From the NCBI GenBank assembly GCA_020638975.1, contig JACKHN010000002.1:248001-312000 (forward strand): a stretch of 64,000 nucleotides of DNA, read 5' to 3'. The DNA comes from Planctomycetaceae bacterium (lineage in GTDB: Bacteria; Planctomycetota; Planctomycetia; Pirellulales; Pirellulaceae). The notes beneath the pieces are model-generated. The model had not been told where the DNA came from, made no database searches, and saw only the letters and a program-made list of their open reading frames with translations. Positions 33,649 through 40,980 of the stretch are shown one piece after another. The position numbers and the translations under genes are program-made. Each line of letters starts with the position of its first letter. Within the stretch, counting starts at the first letter, position 1.

Positions 33649-35316
33649 ATGCGTCATCCGTTAAGAAAGTCGCTCTTCAGCCTGTTCACTGCCGCAGCGA
33701 TGTGTTGTGTTGCGGTTGCCGAGGCATGGGCTGCAGACGCCCCCAGTGATCGTCCCAACATTGTCTTCTGCTTCGCCGATGATTGGGGGCGATATGCAAG
33801 TGCCTATCGAGAAGGTGCGACCGATCAAACACCAAACGCGGTCGTCAACACTCCGAATTTTGACCGCATCGCGAGTGAAGGCGTTCTCTTCAACAACGCC
33901 TTCGTCAACGCGCCCTCATGCACGCCTTGTCGAAGCAGCCTGCTATCCGGTCAATACTTTTGGCGCACCGGTCGTGGCGCGATCTTGCAAGGAGCGGTGT
34001 GGGATCTGAACATCCAAAGCTATCCACTGCTGCTGCAAGACCACGGTTATCACATCGGCCACACCTACAAGGTCTGGAGTCCCGGAACGCCTGCGAATGC
34101 ACCTTATGGCGCAACCGCTACGGCATACAACAAAGCGGGCAATAAGTTTAACGGCTTCTCGCAATACTGTAGCCGGGCTGACGAGCCGGAAGCGGCCAAG
34201 CAAGAGTTGTATGAAGAAGTCCGAAGCAACTTCAACATGTTTCTCGACGACCGCAAAGCCGGGCAGCCGTTTTGCTATTGGTTCGGTCCGACCAATTGCC
34301 ATCGCAAATGGGTACAGGGATCAGGTGAGAAGCTCTGGGGTATCGACCCCGACAGTCTCAAGGGCAAACTACCTCCGTTTCTTCCCGACAACGAAATCGT
34401 TCGCGAAGATTTTGCGGATTACTTGGGGGAAGTTCAAGCGTTCGACGCAGGCGTTGGCGTTCTTCTAGCTGAACTTGAACGAATCGGCGAGTTGGAAAAT
34501 ACGATGATTGTCGTCAGCGGCGATCACGGCATTCCCGGCTTTCCACGCGGCAAATGCAATCTGGTTGATTTCGGTGTGCATGTCTCCTTAGCGGTACGCT
34601 GGGGCAAGAAGATTCCTGCCGGTCGAACGCTGGACGATTTCGTTTGCCTGCCCGATCTCGCGCCGACTTTCCTCGAATCAGCCGGCGTAGCACCCCCCGA
34701 CACAATGACAGGGCGCAGCTTGCTCCCCGTGCTCAAGTCTAAAAAAGAGGGGCTTGTCGACGCGTCGCGTGACTCTGTCGTCGTTGGTCGTGAACGTCAT
34801 GTCGCCGCCGCGCGAACCGACAACTTGCCGTATCCACAACGAGCGATCCGAACGAAGGACTTTCTCTACATCCGCAACTTCAAGCCTGATCGCTGGCCGA
34901 TGGGGACTGCGCCCGGATACGGCGCGCCGGAGGGGCGGCTACCAAACTATGAGCAACTCGAGAACAACACCGTCAGCGCGTTCGGTGACTTGGACGCAAG
35001 TCCGACGAAAGCTTGGATCATCGAACATCGCGACGATCCGGGAATCGACAAGTACTTCGATTATGCCTTCGGCAGACGACCGGCGGAAGAATTGTATGAT
35101 CTCCGATCCGATCCGCATCAGATGCAGAACGTCGCGATGAGTGGCAGTTATGAGACGACTCGCCGGCAGTTGTCAGAACGCCTGATGTCGGTGCTCACGG
35201 CGACCGGTGATCCGCGAGTGAAGGGGGACGGCAACACCTTTGACCTGCCGCCTTTTAGCGGCGAACCCGACAGTACTACGAAGTCACGCAATAAAGTGAG
35301 CGGATCACGCGACTAG
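33649..35316 (+). CDS. Exported sulfatase, formylglycine-dependent
   Basis: A periplasmic or secreted sulfatase that hydrolyses sulfate esters, probably of a polysaccharide. 555 residues. Signal peptide with cleavage near AWAADAPS; metal site DRPNIVFCFADDWG; the formylglycine signature Cys91-Thr-Pro-Cys-Arg95 within PSCTPCRSSLLSGQ; HIGHTYKVWSPG; and VVSGDHGIPGFPRGKCNL near residue 290 with metal and substrate residues. The pattern resembles the heparan N-sulfatase (sulfamidase)-like group of S1 sulfatases. GAAGGT lies 12 nt before the ATG. The last 4 bp overlap the convergent epimerase gene. A maturase (FGE) is not in the window. Confidence 0.93.
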   Translation: MRHPLRKSLFSLFTAAAMCCVAVAEAWAADAPSDRPNIVFCFADDWGRYASAYREGATDQTPNAVVNTPNFDRIASEGVLFNNAFVNAPSCTPCRSSLLSGQYFWRTGRGAILQGAVWDLNIQSYPLLLQDHGYHIGHTYKVWSPGTPANAPYGATATAYNKAGNKFNGFSQYCSRADEPEAAKQELYEEVRSNFNMFLDDRKAGQPFCYWFGPTNCHRKWVQGSGEKLWGIDPDSLKGKLPPFLPDNEIVREDFADYLGEVQAFDAGVGVLLAELERIGELENTMIVVSGDHGIPGFPRGKCNLVDFGVHVSLAVRWGKKIPAGRTLDDFVCLPDLAPTFLESAGVAPPDTMTGRSLLPVLKSKKEGLVDASRDSVVVGRERHVAAARTDNLPYPQRAIRTKDFLYIRNFKPDRWPMGTAPGYGAPEGRLPNYEQLENNTVSAFGDLDASPTKAWIIEHRDDPGIDKYFDYAFGRRPAEELYDLRSDPHQMQNVAMSGSYETTRRQLSERLMSVLTATGDPRVKGDGNTFDLPPFSGEPDSTTKSRNKVSGSRD

Positions 35317-36287
35317 AAGTTAGGCGTCGGCGGTCGGTAGTCGTCGATGTCAATTCCCCGGAACCACTCGATTGTCTTCGCCAATCCCTCTCGAAGAGGA
35401 ATGGTTGGATTCCAATCGAGGTGTTTTTTCGCCAGCGTAATGTCCGGTTGGCGGCGAGTTGGGTCGTCCGCCGGAAGCGGCTCGTAAATGAGCTTCGAGC
35501 TTGTGCCCGTCAACTCGATCGTCAACTCCGCCAACTCACGAATCGTGAACTCACCCGGATTGCCAATATTCACGGGCCCGATGAAATCACTCGACCCGTT
35601 CATCATTCGGATAAAACCCTCGATCAGATCATCGCGGTAACAGAAAGAACGCGTCTGTGTCCCGTCGCCGTAAATGGTAATGTCCTCGCCCGAAAGAGCT
35701 TGGCGGATGAAATTGGAAACAACTCGTCCGTCAAACGGATGCATGCGAGGGCCATAAGTATTGAAGATCCGCACGATTCGAATATCGAGTTTGTTCATGC
35801 GGTGATAGTCCATGAACAAGGTTTCGGCCGCGCGTTTTCCTTCGTCGTAACAAGCGCGTGTCCCAATGGGATTCACGCTACCTCGATACGATTCGGGTTG
35901 CGGATGTACCTCGGGATCGCCATACACTTCGCTAGTCGATGCCTGCAGAATTCGCGCTCGGCATCGCCGCGCCATCCCCAACATGTTGATCGCACCAGAC
36001 ACGGACGTCTTCATCGTTTTGATGGGATTGAATTGGTAATGGCCGGGTGCCGCTGGACAGGCCAAGTTGTAGATTTGGTCGACCTCTAACCAAATCGGCA
36101 TTGTGACGTCATGCCGAATCAACTCGAAGTTGGGGAGATCGAGCAGATGCGCGACATTGGCCTTTTGGCTGGTGAAGAAGTTGTCCAGGCAGATCACGTC
36201 ATGCCCTTCACCGACCAGTCGTTCGCACAAGTGGGATCCGAGGAAGCCGGCGCCACCTGTCACTAGAATTCGCTTAATCGCTGTCAC
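35313..36287 (-). CDS. UDP-glucuronate decarboxylase-like NAD-dependent epimerase
   Basis: An extended short-chain dehydrogenase, most like UDP-xylose synthase (UXS), which converts UDP-glucuronate to UDP-xylose. 324 residues from the GTG at 36287, which has GGAGGAG at 5 nt. Seen: ILVTGGAGFLGSHLCERL, CLDNFFTSQKANV, IYNLACPAAPGHYQFNPIKTMKT, ILQASTSEVYGDPEVHPQPE, catalytic Tyr/Lys in RACYDEGKRAAETLF, and IRIVRIFNTYGPRMHPFDGRVVSNF, the latter typical of UXS. The longer frame to 36326 runs into a palindromic element, so I rejected it. It supplies a sugar nucleotide for glycans; the neighbouring sulfatase is convergent, not co-transcribed. Confidence 0.93.
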   Translation of the reverse strand: MTAIKRILVTGGAGFLGSHLCERLVGEGHDVICLDNFFTSQKANVAHLLDLPNFELIRHDVTMPIWLEVDQIYNLACPAAPGHYQFNPIKTMKTSVSGAINMLGMARRCRARILQASTSEVYGDPEVHPQPESYRGSVNPIGTRACYDEGKRAAETLFMDYHRMNKLDIRIVRIFNTYGPRMHPFDGRVVSNFIRQALSGEDITIYGDGTQTRSFCYRDDLIEGFIRMMNGSSDFIGPVNIGNPGEFTIRELAELTIELTGTSSKLIYEPLPADDPTRRQPDITLAKKHLDWNPTIPLREGLAKTIEWFRGIDIDDYRPPTPNF

Positions 36288-36313
36288 TGACTCCTCCGGT
36301 AATACGGTTCTTG

Positions 36314-36413
36314 GGTAGTGGTACATTTTGCCGTAAGTCGGCCACTCCTGCCCGACAGAAGACGGTCAAGAGTGGCCGTCCTACTTTCAGGAATCGCAAA
36401 CTGTACCACTACC
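36314..36413. repeat. Nested palindromic intergenic element
   Basis: Outer perfect 12-bp inverted repeats GGTAGTGGTACA (36314-36325) and TGTACCACTACC (36402-36413), each followed inward by TTTGC after one differing base. Inner inverted repeats GGCCACTC (36340-36347) and GAGTGGCC (36370-36377). The 100-bp unit has no frame of its own and no clear target duplication. It looks like an interspersed repeat or the remains of a small mobile element, just upstream of the epimerase start. Confidence 0.55.
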
Positions 36414-36631
36414 GATCCTTGGCAACTCGGTCGACTCGCTCCTTGCAGTATCGGACGAGTAACCTGCGAGATCGCGACTGCCGACCAGTTTATCGATTAG
36501 ATGTGCTGGCCGACTTGTAAGTGCTGCTAGCACGGCAACGACATTGATGTAGACGTTGGGGCATAGTCTGTCCTATTCTCCATCGACGGGCTAGGTCACT
36601 CATTTTTTTCCCTGCCGGTAAGGATTCGTCC

Positions 36632-37414
36632 ATGTCGCGATCGAATATGTCATCACGGAAACTAATTGTCATGGCTTTCGCAAGCATCCTGCCTCCGGTC
36701 GTCGCTTTACCGCTTGTTGCACAGGACTTCCGCGTCGATACCGACGTGTATCTCGGCAACGAAGAAGAGACCTATTCGGAACATCTTACGTTGTTTCGCG
36801 GTACGGTCGTCTATGACTTTGCCGTGAAGGGACCCGACGAGATCACCATCCTCAACCTTCAAACCGGAGAGATTTCGCTACTGGATGTGAAGCGTAAAAT
36901 ACGGGCCGATTTGACGACCAAGGAACTCTTGGAGTTCAGCGCCAGGATTAAAGCGATTGGTACCACGAACCAAGCGGAAGACCTCGTCGCGCCGAAGTTC
37001 GACGTGACGTTCGACGAAACGCAAGGCCTACTGGAGCTGAGTAGCCGGAAAATTAGTTATCGCGCCAATGGCATCAAGCCTTCCGACCCGACCGTAGCCG
37101 AGCGTTACCGCGAGTTTACGGACTGGTATGCCCGCTTGAACTCGATGCGACCACCGAATCCACCGCATTTCGGTCGCCTTGAGCTGAACAGCGAACTTGC
37201 CTCGCGAGGACTGCTCCCGCAAGACATTGAACGCACCGTCACTCATGGCGGACTGTTCAGCAAACCACAAAAGGCGCGCAGTCATCATGTCGTCGGGACC
37301 GCGATCTCGGGAAGCGACCGGCGGCGGATCGACGAAGCCGGCGGATACCTCGTCAGCTTTGCCAAGGTGAGTCCGGCGGAATACATGCAATTGGGAAAAC
37401 TTGCCGCTCAGTAA
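36632..37414 (+). CDS. Exported protein of unknown function
   Basis: I do not recognise this 260-residue protein. It has a signal peptide (MSRSNMSSRKLIVMAFASILPPVVALPLVAQ, cleaved near AQDF), then a mainly beta-type first half (DTDVYLGNEEETYSEHLTLF, VVYDFAVKGPDEITILNLQTGEISLLDV), and a more charged second half ending in a region where MRPPNPPHFGRLELNSELASRG and RTVTHGGLFSKPQKARSH stand out. No enzyme motif is visible. AAGGA at 8 nt supports the ATG. It is a single gene between the epimerase (divergent) and the DUF6807 gene (convergent, 6 bp apart). Confidence 0.8.
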   Translation: MSRSNMSSRKLIVMAFASILPPVVALPLVAQDFRVDTDVYLGNEEETYSEHLTLFRGTVVYDFAVKGPDEITILNLQTGEISLLDVKRKIRADLTTKELLEFSARIKAIGTTNQAEDLVAPKFDVTFDETQGLLELSSRKISYRANGIKPSDPTVAERYREFTDWYARLNSMRPPNPPHFGRLELNSELASRGLLPQDIERTVTHGGLFSKPQKARSHHVVGTAISGSDRRRIDEAGGYLVSFAKVSPAEYMQLGKLAAQ

Positions 37415-37420
37415 GCGACA

Positions 37421-38326
37421 TTACTTTGTTGCTGACACGAATTGCTTGTAGGCCTCAGCAACTTTGCCCTCCAGGGTGTCGCCGCTATGAATGTACAAGC
37501 CATAGCGTAGCCGCAACGATTCGCCTTTTTCGAGCACGACCGGTTCGGCGTCGCTGGCACCTTTGGAATAGGCTTTCTCACCGAAGGGACTGATCGAAAA
37601 CAGCCCGTAGTTTCGGACATGGTATCGCGACGGGCGGAAGTTATCGGGGTGATCCATCAGCGTAACACCGGTTATCTTGCCGTCTGCCTCACCGTAATAG
37701 TCAACCCAGGCGGATGGCACGCCCCAGCACTCCTCGGTTCCCTGCTTCCCTTCGGCATTGACGACCTTCCCGGTTTCTTTCTCTCGCATTGAATTGATCA
37801 TGCGGAATCCGAAGAGGCCTTCCTTCGTGTCGCCGAATGTCGCTGGACCCTCCGGCGATGTGAAGACGATGTCGTAAGTCATTAATCGATTCGGAAAGAT
37901 CGCGATTGCCGTTGTTTCGATGACGGCAGGCTTCCCGTCCGTGCCCAGCCAATGATTCACAACGTCGAGTCTCGCCGGACTGCCGTTTCTCGAATCATGT
38001 GTTTCGGCGGAGACGTTTTCGATTTTGCCATCTTCGGCCCAAAACTTGATCCCATTGACTTCATCGATTGAGACCCAGATGCCCTTATGGTGCTTGTGAT
38101 CCTCGGGATTCTCGAGCGGGCGAGAGATGATGGTGCCGTTCGCGTCACGAACCGGCGAGAAGAACGGCTTTGGCAATTGTTTGCTCGTGTTGTAAACCGC
38201 AAAAGGGGCATCGCCGATATTGACCGTGATCTGATCTCCTTGGCGATCGAATGTCACCTCAGTCTCCCCAAAGCAGGCAGAGGAAATGCCAAAGACTAGC
38301 ACGGTCGTCGTTGCAAATAACTTCAT
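37421..38326 (-). CDS. Exported DUF6807 (PmoA-like) family protein
   Basis: A 301-residue secreted protein with signal peptide MKLFATTTVLVFGISSACFGE. The mature part matches the DUF6807 family as I know it: FSPVRDANGTIISRPLENPEDHKHHKGIWVSIDEVNG, where the His-rich HKHHKG motif is characteristic, then DVVNHWLG, GFRMINSMREKETGKVVNAEGKQG, VPSAWVDYYGEADGKITGVTLMDHPDNFR and YHVRNYGLFSISPFGEKAY. Such proteins are often labelled PmoA-like from an old, doubtful link to methane oxygenase; they are common in planctomycetes and are probably linked to carbohydrate use. The ATG at 38326 is chosen for the signal peptide. The 312 bp upstream hold a short hairpin and no gene. Confidence 0.88.
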   Translation of the reverse strand: MKLFATTTVLVFGISSACFGETEVTFDRQGDQITVNIGDAPFAVYNTSKQLPKPFFSPVRDANGTIISRPLENPEDHKHHKGIWVSIDEVNGIKFWAEDGKIENVSAETHDSRNGSPARLDVVNHWLGTDGKPAVIETTAIAIFPNRLMTYDIVFTSPEGPATFGDTKEGLFGFRMINSMREKETGKVVNAEGKQGTEECWGVPSAWVDYYGEADGKITGVTLMDHPDNFRPSRYHVRNYGLFSISPFGEKAYSKGASDAEPVVLEKGESLRLRYGLYIHSGDTLEGKVAEAYKQFVSATK

Positions 38327-38590
38327 GGTGATAACACTCCCTGAAAATTGTTGAGTAGGCGTGCCGATCAATTAGGCGGCGAGGTCTACTGATAACCTGC
38401 GTGCAACCGAGTCACAAGTAACTACCGTAAAAAGCGGCATATTTTTCCAACCACTCAAGATGCACTCGGGATTCTCGCCCGCAAAATCAACCAAGAATTC
38501 CTGTCCTTTGCAGCAAAGCTACTCGACCCATCTTACCGATAGTAACTCTTGCTGACACTCTCCCTCTTTTATCACTCCCCAAACAATGGA

Positions 38591-38607
38591 CGCGTCACGA
38601 TGACGCG
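38591..38607 (+). promoter_or_regulatory. Small hairpin in the leader of the 98-residue gene
   Basis: CGCGTCA (38591-38597) and TGACGCG (38601-38607) pair perfectly around CGA, 31 bp before the ATG at 38639. GGA triplets just before it and in the AAAGGAG ribosome site are the kind of sequence CsrA binds, and csrA is the next gene. A post-transcriptional role is only a possibility. Confidence 0.35.
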
Positions 38608-38638
38608 GCCTCTCTAGGTAAAGGAGTCTCCACCTACG

Positions 38639-38935
38639 ATGACGGCAGCATCTCTCCCAATTCACAACTTGGACGACTTGCGACGGTATGTTCATCACAC
38701 AATCTGCGAATACAACGAACTGGAGGTCAATGTTTTCGATATCACCGAGCGAATACTGCTTCGCGGCGGCAAGCCGTGCGGCGTCTATTTTTGTTTGCAT
38801 GGTCCCCGCTCTGTAAAGCTTACAGCCATTTGGGAAACAGAATCCAACACCATCTTGTTCTACGGCTCGACTGGCCAGCGGATGCACCGGACGCATCTCA
38901 TTGCCGCCCCTGAACTTCAGACACAAGCCGCCTGA
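38639..38935 (+). CDS. Small protein of unknown function upstream of csrA
   Basis: A 98-residue protein, apparently cytosolic, with no signal peptide. Features: LDDLRRYVHHTICEYNELEVNVF, ILLRGGKPCGVYFCLHGPRSVKLTAIWE and ESNTILFYGSTGQRMHRTHL. The central part is rich in alternating hydrophobics and looks like a small beta-rich fold. I recall similar short proteins in other Pirellulaceae without assigned function. AAAGGAG lies 11 nt upstream of the ATG. It is followed after 68 bp by csrA on the same strand and may be co-transcribed with it. Confidence 0.75.
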   Translation: MTAASLPIHNLDDLRRYVHHTICEYNELEVNVFDITERILLRGGKPCGVYFCLHGPRSVKLTAIWETESNTILFYGSTGQRMHRTHLIAAPELQTQAA

Positions 38936-39003
38936 CGCACGTTTTGACAACTTGTAAATCCAGGCCAGCAAGGCCTTTGGCATCTCTACACGGAGGTTTG
39001 ACG

Positions 39004-39198
39004 ATGCTGGTTCTATCGAGAAAAGAACGCGAACGCATCCGACTAGGCGATTCGATCGTGGTAACGGTCGTTCGAGTTTCCGGCGACCGAGTTCGCCTCG
39101 GCATTGAGGCGCCAGCCGACATGCTTGTAATTCGCGAAGAACTCGAGATTCCCGAAGGCAGTGCTATCAACCTGGCGATCCAGCCTGAGGCTGCCTGA
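39004..39198 (+). CDS. csrA: Carbon storage regulator CsrA
   Basis: A dimeric RNA-binding protein that represses or stabilises mRNAs by binding GGA-containing sites. 64 residues from the ATG at 39004, with GGAGG seven nt upstream. The family core is clear: MLVLSRKERERIRLGDSIVV, VRVSGDRVRLGIEAPADMLVIREEL. RVRLGIEAP is the strongest match. The ribosome site itself contains ACGGAGG, a plausible CsrA target, so autoregulation is possible. It is followed by a strong hairpin terminator. Confidence 0.93.
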   Translation: MLVLSRKERERIRLGDSIVVTVVRVSGDRVRLGIEAPADMLVIREELEIPEGSAINLAIQPEAA

Positions 39199-39264
39199 TC
39201 GTACTTACAACGGAAGCTTCATCTTCTGCTTGCACTGAGCTTCTGTGCAACGCCGCCCTGCCAT

Positions 39265-39313
39265 CACAACCCCCTGTGGAGTGACTCAACAGTCGCCTCC
39301 ATTGGGGGTTGTG
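39265..39313 (+). terminator. Hairpin terminator after csrA
   Basis: CACAACCCCC (39265-39274) pairs perfectly with GGGGGTTGTG (39304-39313); after a 2-bp mismatch the stem resumes with TGGAG (39277-39281) and CTCCA (39297-39301) around a 15-nt loop. A stable 15-bp stem 67 bp after the csrA stop; the T-run after it is weak. Confidence 0.65.
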
Positions 39314-39399
39314 CCATTCTTAGCAGTCGGGACGCCTGCCGTTTTTCCAGGGAAAACCGGGGCCTGCGCGTGGCTCAAAAATTCCTGTCGATTAGCTCT

Positions 39400-39428
39400 T
39401 TGACAAGCGATGTCAGCGCGGCTATCAT
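39400..39428 (+). promoter_or_regulatory. Sigma-70 promoter of the DUF1501/DUF1549 gene run
   Basis: A perfect TTGACA (39400-39405), 17-bp spacer and TATCAT (39423-39428). Transcription should begin near 39435, leaving a leader of about 160 nt. This leader has two small hairpins, AACCAAT/ATTGGTT (around 39440-39470) and CTGGAAT/ATTCCAG (around 39516-39544). It is the best promoter in the window by sequence. Confidence 0.75.
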
Positions 39429-39593
39429 GCGCCATCGGATCAACCAATCCTGATGTTTATTAGAATTGGTTTAATCCGACCCCGCCTGACTCACCGATTG
39501 AACACGCCTGAGTGCTGGAATTAATACAAACCCCTAGATTCCAGCCAGTTTCTGAACGGAACACGCTCTATACACACATTAGGAGGAGCCCCG

Positions 39594-40880
39594 ATGCGAC
39601 GTCGTGATTTCTTACACGTTGGTTTCGCTGGTGGTATTGGACTGTCCTTGGCGGATTTCTTCCGCATCAAAGAAGCTCAAGCAGACCAGAAGTTTTACGA
39701 GAGTAAAGAAGGTCCCGCTAAGTCGATCATCTTTATCTACATGCCGGGCGGCATGTGCCACCAAGAGACGTTCGATCCTAAGCCTTATGCGCCGATCGAA
39801 TACCGGGGGCCAATGAACAGCATCAACACGTCAGTTGACGGCGTGCGGATCAACGAAACTTGGACTCAAACGGCACAAGTCGTTGACAAGCTCACCATTT
39901 GCCGCTCGATGACTCATGGCGAAGCGGCTCACGAGCGTGGCACGCACAACATGTTCACGGGGTATCGGCCCAGCCCCGCTTTGCAGTATCCAAGCATGGG
40001 CAGTGTGGTGGCTCACGAATTCGGGCCGCGGCAGAACTTACCTCCTTACGTCTGTATTCCGAATCAGCCCAATGAGTTCGCGGGTACCGGGTATCTGAGT
40101 TCCTCCTACGCAGGATTCAGCCTTGGGTCCGATCCGGCCGCAAATGGCTTTAAGGTTCGGGATTTGGCGCTGCCAGGTGGTGTTGATGACAAGCGATTTG
40201 TGACGCGTCGAAGCATACTCGATACGGTCAACGCTCACTTCAAACAAAAGGAAGAAGCGGATGCCCTGGACGCGGTCGACACGTTCTACAACCGAGCTTA
40301 CTCGTTGATCAGCTCGCAAGAGGCTCGTGACGCGTTCGACATCGAGAAGGAAGATCCAAAGCTTCGTGATCAGTATGGTCGCAACACGGCCGGTGCTCGC
40401 CTATTGTTGGCCCGACGCTTGGTGGAATCAGGTGTTCGCTTTGTCACGACAACTTATGGCAGTTGGGACATGCACAACAACATCGAAGCCGGCATCAAGG
40501 GTCAAGTTCCACAGTTCGATCAAGCGTTTGCCACGTTGATTCGCGACCTAGATGGACGCGGATTGCTCGACTCGACATTAATCTGCGTGGCGTCCGAATT
40601 TGGTCGCACACCGAAGATTAACGGCAACGCCGGTCGCGATCACTGGCCTAAGGTGTTCAGTGTTGTCATGGCTGGGGGTGGATTGAAGAAGGGCATCGTT
40701 TATGGTTCGTCCGACTCAACCGCCAGCGAGCCTGAAGAAAATCCGCTGACAGTTGGTGACTGGGCAACTACAATTTATAACCAGTTGGGAATCGTTGCTG
40801 ATAAGGAGCTGATGGCTCCTGGTGACCGTCCCATCGAAATCGTTGACGGCGGTAAGGTTCGCAAAGAACTGCTTGCTTAA
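39594..40880 (+). CDS. DUF1501 domain-containing exported protein
   Basis: A 428-residue protein of the DUF1501 family, a sulfatase-fold group abundant in planctomycetes. The N-terminus is twin-arginine-like (MRRRDFLHVGFAGGIGLSLADFF), with export expected. Family blocks: AKSIIFIYMPGGMCHQETFDPKP, MTHGEAAHERGTHNMFTGYRP, GRNTAGARLLLARRLVESGVRFV, SWDMHNN, LICVASEFGRTPKINGNAGRDHWPKVFSVVMAGGG. GGAGG with ideal spacing precedes the ATG. It is the first of four co-directional genes to 48854. DUF1501 genes are typically next to DUF1549/1553 genes; the function is not established. Confidence 0.93.
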   Translation: MRRRDFLHVGFAGGIGLSLADFFRIKEAQADQKFYESKEGPAKSIIFIYMPGGMCHQETFDPKPYAPIEYRGPMNSINTSVDGVRINETWTQTAQVVDKLTICRSMTHGEAAHERGTHNMFTGYRPSPALQYPSMGSVVAHEFGPRQNLPPYVCIPNQPNEFAGTGYLSSSYAGFSLGSDPAANGFKVRDLALPGGVDDKRFVTRRSILDTVNAHFKQKEEADALDAVDTFYNRAYSLISSQEARDAFDIEKEDPKLRDQYGRNTAGARLLLARRLVESGVRFVTTTYGSWDMHNNIEAGIKGQVPQFDQAFATLIRDLDGRGLLDSTLICVASEFGRTPKINGNAGRDHWPKVFSVVMAGGGLKKGIVYGSSDSTASEPEENPLTVGDWATTIYNQLGIVADKELMAPGDRPIEIVDGGKVRKELLA

Positions 40881-40980
40881 CCTGCCGTTGACTCCCGCCT
40901 GCTAGTTAGCCTACCAAAACGCGGGCTGCGTTGCCTTGTCAGCGTGGCCCGCTTTCCTACAAACTGATCGGGAGATGGTC

